Notes under the pieces: model-generated | What the model was told of the DNA's origin: nothing | Databases searched by the model: none | Seen by the model: the letters and a program-made list of their open reading frames with translations, nothing else | Part shown: positions 35,272 to 49,800 of the stretch, piece by piece | How positions within the stretch are numbered: the stretch's first letter is position 1 | How the letters are laid out: every line of letters starts with the position of its first letter | NCBI RefSeq assembly: GCF_905404315.1 | Contig: NC_066267.1 | Span: forward strand, 6,214,501 to 6,278,500 | From: Leptidea sinapis | Taxonomy: Eukaryota > Arthropoda > Insecta > Lepidoptera > Pieridae | DNA: 64,000 nucleotides | Direction: 5' to 3' | Program-made: the position numbers and the translations under genes

Positions 35272-37785
35272 TTAATTACATTTGCGTACCCACACTTATG
35301 ACGCCGACTGTACAAGGTTACGACATATTTGGCATTTACACTGTTATATCTTTTTTATAGAACTATTTTTGTTATCTACATATTTCTTTCTACATATAAA
35401 CAAATTGTTATTTTTACGATTAATATTCTGATATTTACAGAACTAACTAACTGAATTGTCAATATGTAAGATAAATTTTTCAATTATTTACTTTTTATCC
35501 TTGAAAGAAGCCAAAGCCCATGTTGGATTACAAATTATACTACTTGCACCGTATTTACATTAATTACTATATCTTATAAAAGAAATGAGTACACACTGGC
35601 AGTAGAGTCGTAGGAGAATTCGGAAGTATGTGTTTGACAAAATAAAATTTGAAAAACAAAATTTTATTTTGTGTATTTATCCTAGAAGTGAGGGTTATCA
35701 CTTTAAAAACACAAAACATATGTGTTTGACATTCGCATAAACCAATGGCAGCTTTCAAAGATTTAGTAACAATGTACAGTCGTCTACACAAGTAATGTCT
35801 CTAAGTGATATAGGAGTACCGACATTAACGACTTAGTAGAAACTGACACTTGCCTTAACATTTGCATAAAAAACATTTAAAAGCATAATTTAATAAATAA
35901 ATAATAACTGGCACCTAGTGAATACTGAAAAAATGGACTTTCTTGACCAAATTACATACGATTATATTTCATTTATTATATTAATATCAGCTATTTAATA
36001 CTTAATATTGTTTTATAACATTGTCTAGTTTTTGTTATAATAATTATAGTATATCACTGCCGCAGGGATAGTCGTGTTCAATTTTGTAATGATATTTTCG
36101 ATGATAATATTTTTGTAAATGGAAATTGAGATTATATTATTATAGCTCAGTATTAACTGCTTTTAGTTTGTTGCATGTTTTTAAGTAGAAGTATGAGGGT
36201 TCCGTGGCTAATCTCGTTTGAGGGTAGTCAGATTATTTTTCAAACCAACCTGGATATATCTATTGCATAAAATGATAAGTTTTCGCCCCCAGTAATTTAA
36301 ATTGTTTCTTTTCAATAATCTCTATAATTTAAATGTAACTTTATATTTAGATAAATTATAGATATAAAATATATTCCGTGTTTTTCTTTTTTTAAAAATA
36401 AGTGTAATTACTATTTTGTTGAGATTATTTATTATAATTATATTTGATCTATGTAATATATTATGTGAATGAAATATGTTTATCCAGTAATTTACTGCGG
36501 AATCCTGTAGGCTGTCGCACAATATATATAATATGTTGTTTAGAACTTAGTTCTTGTATGAATTGTTACAAAATATACTATCAGATTTTAAATTTGTTTT
36601 ATTTATTAGCTCTAACATAACACTAATATTCGCGCGATAATGTAGGCCTACAGTAATAGTCGCATTTTATTACAATCTAACTTTTGTGTACAATCGTGTT
36701 CAATTATTATGACATAAAGAATATGCTATTTATTACTAGACTTGCGTGTGTCTTATACCTAATATGAATTACCTACATATAATCTAAATCAATAAATGTT
36801 TGCCCTTCTTGTAAATTCATGGATGGATAAGTAGATGTTATAGTCATAATTGACAGCCTATTTAGTTTTTTTTATTCATCCATTAGTAAAAAGGCAAAGG
36901 CTTCAAGCCCATGCAGCCAAGTTTTTGGTTAAGGTAAATATTTTCATCAGACTACAACGAACACTGAGTAAGTTAGTTTGTTTTTTATACTACACACGAT
37001 TAAATTTTTATACAAAACTAGAAATTTAATATGCGTGTAAATATAAATGTAATTTAAAATTAATTATTTATTTACCCTTCGTTCCGCATCATCGGCAGTC
37101 AATTAATTATATAAAAATTAACAATATTTACACATGTGACTAAAATTCAATTTGTCATTTTTTTATTTTGTTGCAGCGATGGTGTCTCGAAGTTATAAGT
37201 TGTACGCAGTTAGCATAGCGTGTAGCCATGCTTCCGAGTCCTCTGAAATGTACATATAATAACTGGACTTCATTCTGGCGGTATACAAATGAATTCCTAT
37301 GAATAAATTGAAAATCCTATTATTATTGTAGACGATTTTATAAGAATTTATAGATAGTTAGAATTATATTATAGTTATGGTATTATAAAATATACATTCC
37401 TATTTTGGTGATTAATAAAATATATTTTTTTTTGTATTTTTAATTTATTTCAGTATCCTATCAAAAATGCCAGTAATAAGAAGTTAGAACTCCTGCTTTA
37501 AAACTATGAATTTATTAAAGACAATATAAAAACTATCTTTTACTGAAGCGGTATCTACATCTGTAACGTTACTTGAGCAGGGTGATAGTTGATAGTTATT
37601 TTCTAACAGGCAATATCCGGGACAAGTGCCTTATATTTGGCCACCTATAATTTTATCAAGGCCAGTTTACATTTCAATATACATTTTAACATTTTTTAAA
37701 TGACATAATTATTGCGAAAACTCATTTGCGAAAGAAAGAACACAAGAAACAATTATATATAAAAACAAATCAGTATTTATATTAA
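35272..37785. other. Got1 3' flank and spacer to PWP1
   Basis: Strongly AT-rich. It probably includes the Got1 3' UTR (AATAAA at 35892-35897 is one candidate end). The genes are convergent here. No repeat or gene was recognised. Confidence 0.4.
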
Positions 37786-37790
37786 ATATA

Positions 37791-37796
37791 TTTATT
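37791..37796 (-). promoter_or_regulatory. PWP1 poly(A) signal
   Basis: AATAAA on the coding strand, 25 bp after the PWP1 stop codon. Confidence 0.55.
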
Positions 37797-37820
37797 CCTT
37801 ATAAAATGAAATGATAAATA

Positions 37821-40800
37821 CTATGTTTCCATGGATTCTGTATTTTCAGTTGATATTGACACCAGAGGTCTTGATCCGAAGCGATGCATAACTGAAAATA
37901 AAATATTTAATTATTCTATGTTGATGATAAATTATAAAGATTACGATACCTACTTGACTCGGAAAGAATTGGTAAGAAGTTATAAAAAAATATTGCTCGT
38001 TTAAAAACACAAGTCTTTGAACATATTTTTTGTTGGACCGTACCAATAATTTTATTCAAAGAGCATAATACTCGTTTCTTTGTATATTGTATATATTATA
38101 ATGAATTAACTCTTTTATTATTTCAAACTGATTCATTTGATTTTATGTTATATTTATAAATCCTAACAACCACACCACCTAAATATAAGTATTTTCTCCT
38201 TGCCTCTTTACATATAAAAAATAAAAAACGTAAATTTCAATGTCGATTCAAAATATAGCTTTTTTTATAGTAAGGTAAGAGGGGGCAAATGGGAAATAGG
38301 TTCACTGTCACAGGGTAATGGGAAGTGAACAACCGCAATACCAGGGGTAAAGAGATGCATTGCCGCACTAAAGAACAGAATGAAACCGGTCTATTAACAA
38401 TTAATATCCGGCTCGAAGGACCAGAATGAAACGGACAGGCCACTGGTGGAATATGCTCTAATCTTGAAGGAAATTGCAAAGTTAAAGGTAAAACTACCTT
38501 GTTCGCTGATTGTTAGGTCCGTAGTTTCTATGTAGCACTGCTTGTTGTCGCCGGCGTAGGCAACTGAGAACGGATCGTCGGGACACAATGCCATACACAA
38601 TGTTTGACCCACGCGTGTCGTCTTCTCGCTTACTTGCGTCGCGCCATTGCTGTAAGAAATAGGATTAATTGCCAACCCAGCAAATTTGATCGTGACATAC
38701 CCATATACCGCTACTACTGTGGACACAGTATACATTTACTGTACCTTACCAGTATACCTTTACGTACTGAATGATTAGTCCATAAGTAAGTAATGGTTAG
38801 GGCATCAAATCTCATCGCCATAAACAAGAGCTCGTAAAATATTTCTAGCGAAAAATTAGCCAAGAGTCACTTTTCAAAAGTTTTAGTAGTTGTGACTGTT
38901 AACTAAGAGCACAAGTCGTTTTCTGACGAACACATCAGCGCAGCACGAGTTATATTGTGAGACTTGTAAACAATAAGTCTACTAGCGGGAGGTCCCTTAG
39001 CACGGAATGCTTTTTTGGCCCGTCAGCAGTAGTTTGGTCACGTCAGTAAGGTCTAGGGTACCAAAGACATTAATGGACTACTGAGACAACAATCTCAAAA
39101 TGACGAGCTCATTCGCCGTGTTGCTAAGAATTGTACCAATAGTCTTGCCCAATATTTCTTACCACGAAGAAAATGCATATAATTAAGCCAGTTTCCCTTT
39201 TCCTTACAGTATGCTCTATCAAAACAAGGGAAATAGGTAAAAATGTATTTTAGATACGATGTCTAGTATCCAAAATATGGTGTTTATATCAAGGTGTCGC
39301 GGAACGAGAATGTCGACCACTATGACGTTGCTACACAACACATATAAACATACATACCTAATATCCCAGGTCTTCAGTTTCCCATCGGTGCCAGCCGTGA
39401 TCATCATACCCGGGACATTGTCGTTTATTATAAGCCCTGGAATAATATTCAATTATCATATTTGGTCGGGGAAAAGGGTAAACTTGTGATAAAATCTCTT
39501 TGTCTGTTACTATGATATAATTCGATGAAATAAAATAACAACGCTGCTTTGAATTTTTATTTTATGCGTAATACTAAAAATTAATTTTGGTAATTTGCAT
39601 TTAAATTTATAATAAACTAGTGGACCCAACAGACGTTGTCCTGTACACACGTCTTAAATTTGAAAAATCGGTCCAGCCGTTAGGAGGAGTTCACTAACAT
39701 ACACATGAGCAGGAGAATTATATTATATGGACGGAATTGAGAATCTAAACCAATCTCAAATTCACTGAAACAAACAAAAAAATCATCAAAATCGGTTCAG
39801 CCGTGAAGGAGGTAGTTAAAGTGTGAATCTAAACCATTCTCGAATCCACCTGAAGATACACACCAATCTCAAATTCACTGCAACACACAAAAATTTCATC
39901 AAAATCGGTCCAGCCGTTTAGGAGGTAGTTCAATTGTGAATCTAAACCTTCCTCGAATCCCCTTGAACTCTCACAAAAAAAATTCATCAAAATCGGTCCA
40001 GCCGTCTAGGAGTTCAGTGACATGGTGCTAATCGATATTGAGATTTCCACGTATATAGTCACTCATCACGACATCTCTGGAACCATTAGAGCTAAAGACT
40101 TGAAATTTGGTAGGAATATTATTTTCACCGAGTAGAGGTCAGCTAAGAACGGATTTTCCAAAATTCCATCCGCAAGAGTTTTTTTTTATTATGAACAGAA
40201 CGTGTGTCGGGTCAGCTAGTGATTTTTATAAATTTGTGGTTGTAGTACATAAAAATATGAATTATATGCTCATTTTATGACGCTGATGGTAATCCATACG
40301 CCCTGCCCATTACAATGCAGTGCCGCTCAGGATTCTTGATAAGCCCAAATATTATAAGCGGCACTACAACTGCGCTCGTCACCTTGATACATAAGATGTT
40401 AAGTCTCATTTGCTTGGGCAAGAAATTACTGGTAATTTCACTAGCTACGGCGCCCTTCAGACCGAAACAATAATGCTTACACATTACTGTTTCACGGCAG
40501 AAATAGGCCGTTGTGGTACCCATAATCTAGCCGACATCGGAAAGTGGTGATGCAATCATCCACGGACACCCGCAACGCCAGGAGTCAACAAATGCCTTTA
40601 TGTTGCGAGGATGCTCTAATTTTGAAGGTGTCTAAGTCGTCTGATTTCCTTCCCTTTTTTCCTCTTTTTTAACTATAAAGAATTGAAGGCATATATTTTT
40701 TTATGGAAGTGAGGACGAACGAGCTTACGGGTCACCTGATGTTAGGTGATCACCGCCGCTCACATTCTCTTGCAACACTTAAGGAATCACAGGAGCGTTG

Positions 40801-43800
40801 CAGGCCCTTTAGAAAATTGTACAGGCATTTTTGAAGGTATAAGGTAACCCATATATGGTATCGTCCTGGAAACACCGCACAAGGAAGCTTATTGCACAGC
40901 TTAGTCGTAACATCGAAGAAAGTTCCTAGAAAACCGCACTGTGGAGGAACGCCACACATCCAGATCGTGGGGATGGTATCCTGTTTATTGGCGTGTCGTG
41001 CGAAGGAGGTTAAGATTACCACTAGTTAGGGTCACAGTGTCCTCACTACTATTCATTATACCTGTCACTTCCTTCTCGTGGGCTTGGACTCTCCATACAG
41101 GCTCATCATGTCTGCAGTCCACATATGCCACCTCGCCAAGATTATTGCTCATCTATAGAAAAAGAATCAAAAGAATGCGATATTAAATAAAATACTTTAC
41201 AAAAGGGCGTGTCATTTAATTTTTTTTTTGTCTAAGCTTCTTTGACAAAGAAGGATGACTATAGTGTTGATGTTAAATAGGCTTACTTTTTATGTTATTC
41301 AAAAGATGGGCTGGGAGATTCATATCAGTTCTTCTCCCATGTCATAGCTTTTTTACAAACTTATTTTTATTCAAATAAATATTCATTCGTCTTGCCAGAT
41401 TTCATATCTCTCCACTCCATATTCATCGTAAACGACAAGATATTTGTTTTCAATAAATTTTTATTCTATTCTATATTATGTTGACCCTTCACAAAATACT
41501 ACGTTCAAAATTAAACACCCCCACTTTCTATGTCAGGTAACACATAAACATTAGACAAATAGCCTGAACATTTGTTCAAATAAAACCTCGTATCATAAGA
41601 ATGTATTACTCATATTATGAAGTAGCAAAATTAGACATAGATGTTTTTAATTAGATATTTTCGTTATGTTTTAATAAGCTAAGTAAAATAATTAATTGTC
41701 TTTGTGTCAATCTTATTCAAGCTGTGCGACTAAATTATTAATTTAAATGTTATTTAATTAACGCTAGGTTAGAAGTTATTGCAATCTGTTTGGATTGCTT
41801 AAATAAAAAAAAAATATCTAGACGACGACAATTTTTAAGAATGTTCAAAACTTGAACAAAAAAAACTAATAGGACATCTGGATTCGAACCGAAGTCTTCT
41901 GCTTTCCGGATCACCCATTGTCCCACCTGAGCTATTTTCGTCTAGTATATAGTGGCGAAATCTACCTTTGAATTCTAATGTTATAGTAGCTGTTACTCAT
42001 TAAAACACGGATTAAACTACATTCTTTTAAATTAAAACCTAGCTAGATCGATTTCTCGCCTCCGAAACTACCTGTACACTAAATTTCATTTAAATCGTTG
42101 GAGCCCGTTTCCGAGATTCAGATTATATGTATATACAAGAATTGCTCGTTTAAAGATCCTACTAATATTATAAATATGAAAGTTTGTATGTCTCGATGTA
42201 TGTTTGTACTTCTTTAACGCAAAAACTACTGAATAGATTTGGATGAAAAATTACAATAATATAGTTTACACACCAGAATAACACATAGGCTATAATTTAT
42301 AAAAATATTGTTGCTATATTATATTAACCCGAAAAATGAAAAGACTTTTTCGTGGTCGCGGTTGTCGGCTTTAAAAAAGTAAGTCTGAGAAAAAACGGTC
42401 GAACACTAAATATAATTGATATGGCAAAAGAGCGTTTGCCGGGTCAGCTAGTATAAGATAAACGTACTGCGAAACAGAAGGGGTTGTGTATGTCCCACGT
42501 GACTCGTTCTATCTCCCCCGGCAGACGCCACTCGCGCGGAGTCAGCCCGGGCTCGCGACAGTCGGCCACTCGAGCCGCTCCGTCACACGCGCCACTCAGA
42601 AGAGTCTGTGCCTCCAGCGGATGGAAGCAGAGCGACTGAACCTGTTTACAAAATTATTAACATTTCAATGCCAAAAAGCTTTTACATACGGAACGCAGAC
42701 GTGGTCGCTAACTATGGGCCTTATGAGCTCTTTGTCGCTCAGAGGGCATAGCACAGTGGTTGCGAAACTTGACAGTGGGCAAGGGCACATAGTTCGACGG
42801 ACAGATGGCTGTTGGAACAGTAAGGTTCTTGAATTGCGACCACGTACCGCAGACGCAGTGTTGGTAGGCCCCCCACAAGATGGACCGAAGATCTGGTCAA
42901 GATCAGCGGAAGAGTTAATGAGGGCAGCGCAGGACCGATCGTCATTGCGATCTTTGGGGGAAGCCTTTGTCCAACAGTGGACGTCTTCCGGCTGAAAGGA
43001 TGATGAAAGAAGGCCAAAGCTTTTATATAAGAGGGGGCCAATGTGGCTCTGCTGATAAAAAGTGAAAACTGCTGCCCATTGACTAATCAATAAAAAAGTT
43101 TTTTGACCACAGCCCTGTGTGTGTAACTAAATACTTATTTAAATATCAATTGTTTGTTTATGTAACAAATAATCTCTTTAGATATTGAGCCTGTCAGGCA
43201 ACGCATGAAAACAGGCCAGGTTTATTACTTTAGTGTCCATGACAAGCCATAGCTTGTCCATGACAAGACATATCTTACAGTCGCGATACGTATGTCACTT
43301 AGTTTTAGTGTGCGTGAGTTGCTGAAAATAGATGTTAATAGTTCGCCGCTATTTTTTCGACGTATTTACAGCTGTCACAGTCTAACTAGACGAATAAATT
43401 ACCTAAGGTCGAAACATTCAAATGGCATTTGGTAAAACGTATCTAATATTCGTATTTAAGCTAAGTTTTTCTATACTTTCTTTTATTGTGATAAAAACAT
43501 ACAAAAATACTGTGAAACTCTCATCTCTCACCTTATCTTGGTAATAATCGAACTTAGTGTGTGGCGCGCCTTTGTCGAGATCCCACAGTAACACAGTGTT
43601 GTCGGCAGATCCACTCGCTAGCACGTGTCTGAAAAAAATTTTAACTTATTAGGGCAGAGTTTCCACTTACAAAAAGTAATGAATACTCGAACTTAGCACT
43701 CTCGCTTAAATAGGACACAACAGCCAACCGTGATAACTACTGGCTACCAACTGTTAGTTGGCACTGCTGTAGTGCCAACTAACTTACACGAATCAAATTA

Positions 43801-46800
43801 AAGTCAATTTAGTAAAGTTATTTATAATTATCTTAAAACATTTATATTACATGTCAAATCGTCGATATCTTTGGTTTATTAAGCCACTACTGATAAAATT
43901 TCAAAACAAAATTTATAATACTGCAAATTTGCAAGAGCGACATCTCAAGTCAATTTCCTAATATGCAAACATTGGGGTTGAGCAGGTTATCAAATGTAAA
44001 GTAGATGCTGTAGATGAAGCCACAACCTGAGAGTTGAACAAAGCATACAAAATTTATCGACGATACGTAAATCGTGCGGTTGGCTCAGTTGGAAGAGCAC
44101 TAGCACGGAACGCGAGATGTCACGGGTTCGAATGCCGCATCATTCATAAATTTTGATTTAAAATTATATTTGTTTAATTAATCTCAGAAGTGACGGTTAT
44201 CACTTTAAAACAAATTGTTAGGCCACTACTCATTAAAGTGTTTAAACTAAAGTGATAGGTAATATAAAATAACTAGCAGACCCGACAAACGTTTTTTGCC
44301 ATATAAAGTATAATTCACGCGATAGTTTTATAAGTAATAAAATATTGCCTATATTTATAGCCTGTACATCATTTTTTTTATTGTCAAAAGTTTTTGCAGC
44401 GCACGCAAAAATAGGTTTTCGATTTTACACCTTGTGTTACAAAATAGCAATTTTATTACGGATCCCTAATTTTGAAAAAAAAAAACATAGCCTATAGCCT
44501 GCCTTGATAAAAGGACTACCCAACACTGAAAGAATCATTCAAATCGGACCAGTAGCACCAGAGATTAGCGCGTTCAAACAAACACTGCAGCTTTATAATA
44601 TTAGTATAGAGAACAGTTACATAAATGTAATTATTAATTTGGATATCTTATGGCGCTCCATGTGATTGTTAACACTTGTTAACATATTTAAAGTAATCGC
44701 TACAATGATATTGCTAACACTTATGATAACAGCATATGATGCCTCATAGAGCAAGAGCCTGTGGACCACAGACCTACGTTATTTTATAAAAGCTGAAAGT
44801 TTGTCAGCGCATGGCCCCAACACAGGTAAGAACGATGGTCAATTATGGAGTTTGGCTTGCAGTGGCTTTGGCAGTTAAACGGTACTAAAGGTGTGTAAAA
44901 TACCGATCTAAATACATCAAATAATAAAGTACGATTTCTCGGTATTACCTTCAGCATGTTATTTAAAATCACGTTATTCGTTGTCAGACACTTACCATCG
45001 TGGCAACCCCTTGCCAGACACCCTTAATGGTCACGAAATTATTATTTTCTTACGCATAGTATAAAAGCTGATTTTTATATATAATACTTGGGTAATATGT
45101 AGATGTTTTGCTCTTTTGATAGTTCCAACCCCTTGCCAGACAAGCATGTAGGGTAGCTGTTGGACAGCGCGAGGCATTATGCAAACTTTCAGCTTTTATA
45201 AAATGACGTAGGTCTGGGGTCCACGGGCTCTTAGACCACCAAGTTCCACCAAGAGGATGTAGACCTGAACGGTCCACATGTATAGTTCATTTCATTTTTT
45301 TAATGGTAGTTAGTGAGGAGAAAATGAATCACTATGTTTTACTATCAGAATCAGTAATAAGGTACTTAGGCGTATTTATAAGTAAAGGAATATACCATTT
45401 AAAATATAACAAAAGATGATATTTAGTGTCATTACAATAATTTATACATGTTTAATTGTGTGAGTCAAAAGCTCCTGACAATGCCTAGTGTAGGGGTGAA
45501 AAACGTGTGTGGAAATTATAACGCATAATTTTTAGAATGGTCGACTTCAAAGTCAACGTCATAGTCAAAGTTAAGTTCAGATATACAACATCAAGTAAAA
45601 ATATTTGAATTTTATGAACAAGCCCAAGACATATTACTCGATTGCCCTCTGGGGTTAAAGTTGAGTATTGTTTACTAATTAATTGTTTGATAATGTCTAA
45701 ACAGACAGTCTCATAAAAACCCAATATGAAGTAGTAGCAGGACATGTGAGTCATTATTGCAAACCCATATGAAGTGACATCAAAAAAAATGATAAAATAA
45801 TCCGTTTCGAGAAAATAAATGCCTTTTATGGAATAATGTTAATTCAATAATATAAGTTATATATTGCTAAACATATCTCCCCTTATATCTGCCCTCAGTT
45901 ACGCTCAAACGATGAAGTGGGCGGGGCTGTGGCAAGACTGTCAGATGAGTGACTGTAAAGGTGTACTTACACTTTCCTTATGTAAAACTTACCTGAGTGT
46001 AAGCTTAGCATAATGTTTAAATTCATTATAATGGTCAGTTAACAGCTGAAATTATGATGAGCTAAAGCTAAGACAGCCCACTGGAAAAGTCATGTTTGCG
46101 TTTTATCACACTCAGCTAAATTTTACGTAAGTAAAGTCTGAGCAAAGTCTAAGTACTCTATAGATCTCAGCGTAAGTACTGTTATTGTCTATTGTTGTCA
46201 CTTCATTATTTTTATTTTATATTCATTAGTTAATCTTAAATTCTAGATAGACACATTATTTTTTGACGACTCCTCTAGCCCTGTGGCTAGTAGCCTTGCC
46301 TACTGAGCTGGAGGTCCCGCGTTCGAATCCCGGTAGGTGCAATCATTTATATGATGAATATGAATGTTTGTTTCCGTAGTCAAGTAAGTATATTGTATTA
46401 AATATATTGTTGTCTTGCACCCATAGTACAGCCTATGCCTAGTTTGGAGCAACATAATTTGTGTAAGAGTGTGTCAATATTATTATTATTATTATATTAT
46501 TAAACATGCCAGACAAACCTCCAAGGTTTTTGTCTATATATTTCATGATAAAGAAATAAAAAAGATTGTAAATATAACTAGCTGTATTAAATACTAGCTG
46601 AACCGGCAAACGTTGTTTTGCCATATAAAGTATAATTCACGCGATAGTTTTATAAGTAATAAAATATTGCCTATATTATAGCCTGTACATCATTTTATTC
46701 TATTGTCAATAGTTTTTGCAGCGCACGCTTAAAATAGGTTTTCGATTTTACACCTTGTGTTACAAAATAGCAATTTTATTACGGATCCCTTATTTTGAAA

Positions 46801-49800
46801 ACATAGCCTATAGCCTTCCTCGATAAATGGACTACCCAACACTGAAAGAATCATTCAAATCGGACCAGTAGTACCAGAGATTAGCGCGTTCAAACAAACA
46901 AACAAACACTGCAGCTTTAAAATATTAGTATAGATAAATAAATAAAAAAGATTGTAAATATAACTAGCTGTATTAAATATGATTGATGATGATTACATTT
47001 GTTACTTACGTAAAGTTCTTATTCCATGACAGATCAAGGACAGCATCGCTATGTCCAACTCGTGCAATATTCTTCTTTCTGCTTGGCTTCTTCCCCAACT
47101 TAAATGCGGGTTCCAAACAGTTCTCTATATCCAAGTCCCAGACTAGAATTATTGGGTCCATGCCTCCCACAGCACAAAGGTTACCTGCAATTATTATTAA
47201 ATAATTCTAGTAGGTTTAGTAGAGGTATGTGGTTGACAGTCGAGAACTTTACTGCCTCACCGGCCATCTGTCCATCGAAATATGTGCCCTGCCCACTGCC
47301 ACTTCACTTTCGCAATCATTTGGGCTATGTCAGTGAATTTGATTATCCTACGGATCTCGTCAGCTAGTCTATATCTGTCTGCAAAGTAACATAGCATTTT
47401 TTTTTTTATGGAATAGGAAGACAAACGAGCGTACGGATCACCTGGTGTTAAGTGATCACCGCCACCCACATTCTCTTGCAACACCAGAGGAATCACAAGA
47501 GCGTTGCCGGCCTTTAAGGAAGCTGTACGCGCTTTTTTTGATGGTACCCATGTCGTATCGTCCATGAAACACTGCACAAGGAAGTTCAATCCACAGCTTT
47601 GTAGTACGTGGAAGAAAGCTCCTTGAAAACCGCACTGTGGAGGACCGCCACACATCCAAATGGTGGGGATGATATCCTAACTTGTGGCGTGTCGTGAGAA
47701 GATGGAATTCTTCGGCAGGAATCAGGTTAAACAGCTCTTCGAAACACTCCCCGTGATAAATATGGTAGAAGACACATAATGAAGCGACATCTCTACGCAA
47801 CGCCAAGGGATCCAGCCGTTCACCGAGCACTGGGTCCCCCCGTTGTGCTAAACACTGACCTGGGTTCGGATCTGTGGGATCATGACTCAACCATTCGATA
47901 CACAGCGGGAACCACGGCAGCAACATGTCGTGATGAACATAGAATGAATCCTCTTCTTTATTAAATACTGAAATTAGACCATATAATTAAATAATTGTAT
48001 GGTACCTATAGCAGTTGTTTAAAAATATGACCTTTTCTTGCTGTAATTCAAGCCTACCACATCTGAACATACAGTTGAAAAATGAGTAAAGAAGTTATTG
48101 TTGACAATACATTGGAGTATTGACTTGATCTTTTATTTTCTAGATATATTATAACACTAGAAATAAGGGATTGCTTGTAACTAATTCTAGTAGGCTTCAT
48201 AAGATACATAATAGCTTTAAGGGTAAATGTATACACTTCTACAATAAAGTCCCAGCCACTGTTCAGGCATTATCTATAAATAAATTTAAATGTTTTATAA
48301 AAAAATGGCTCTGTCGTAAATCCTATATACTCCACTGCTGAATATCTAAATGATCGGACAGCCTGGGACTAGATTGTGATTATTTTATAGCGACTGTAGA
48401 ATATTGTATATTTTTATTGAAAAGAGCGCAAAAAAAAGAATGCTGGGGGAGTTTCTTGCGCCGCTTCTTCTCTCTCAGAGCGCCATTTGTTTCCGAAGCG
48501 GTAGTAGTATCTAGTAGTATAAGAAATGACATCAAAAAGAATTCTAAAGGAATCAATTTTGAGAAAATAAATGCCTTTTATGCCTTTTATATAGAGAACT
48601 ATGACGTCACAGTTCAAGCTCAAGTCATTATTTTTATTTATTAATTTATCATATTACATATTACTGATATAAAAACTAGGTCAACTTAGCATCTAAAAAA
48701 CCATAAAGGTTAACAACTAATGGTAATAACTACTTAATAATACATCACAACTTAAGCTATAAATTAAATTAACAACAGTGAAAATATTTTTAAACACATA
48801 AAAACGAATAAATATATGGGACATTCATATGTGTCATATTGATGTAATTGAATAACATATCATGTTTCTTCTTTTGTATATCCTTTTCACCAAACGCACG
48901 GTTTTCTTTTTTTTTTAAATACTATAAATTGCATTATTTTCCCGCATTTAATATTGTTCCATAATTAATAGCATTGAACAAACTCTCATCACACACGGTT
49001 TTCAATTTAGCTTTGATTACTTTGCCTGAACTTTCATTAGTTCTTTAAAGTATTTCAATTATTTTTGATAATATAATGATTTGAATATATTTTATAAGCA
49101 TAGATTAAAATAATTTGGATTTGGTAATAATAACACACCTATGAATTAATAATATTAGAATAGTTTAGTTTAGTTACTTTTTGATTTTTAACCTAAATAT
49201 TATAAGTCTGTGCACTCACTATAAACTTCCAGAATGCTTGCATCACTTTCCACATGTCCAACCAACAGGAGGTTATCATTCGGTTTTATTATGTCATCTT
49301 CTTCGTCACTGTCAGGGCCATCAGTCTGTAAGATAAGCCAAGGATTGTTAATATTAAGAGTTATAGTATAAATTTGTTATTTTATGTAATCCTATTTATA
49401 TTTATTGAATTTTTATTTCCTCATTATCTATATATTTTCGGTAGAATTTGTTGAATGTTGGACATTGGTTCAAAAAATGCTTGTAGATTACTACTTTATC
49501 ATCATCCTGTGCAAAGAAGCCTCCAACTTGTAAAAGAGAGTCACAAATTATTTATAAACACAATTGTTTTATATGACTTATTATAATATGCTTACCTTTA
49601 TTTGAACATCTTCACTGAGATCACCAAGATTTGGTACTGTTGCTATTGTGCCTAACCCAATTGGATTGCCTACAAATGAAATATCTTATATTATAAATTC
49701 AGTAAACATTTATACAGAAAAACAACTACTCATACAAAAACTCTGTATCTTAAATCAAATTCCAGCTCTGTACTGCTTTGCAAATTTGCTGTGACCACTT

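Noticed and set aside
41873..41945. tRNA gene candidates at A/B-box sites (19474, 19800, 33972, 41873, 44083, 46270)
   Set aside because: Boxes are good, but no site forms a full cloverleaf with a proper anticodon arm and acceptor stem; bodies and tails fit SINEs.
42486..42995. 169-aa plus-strand ORF
   Set aside because: Its first part is the antisense of PWP1 exon 9 and its second part a truncated RTE LINE end.
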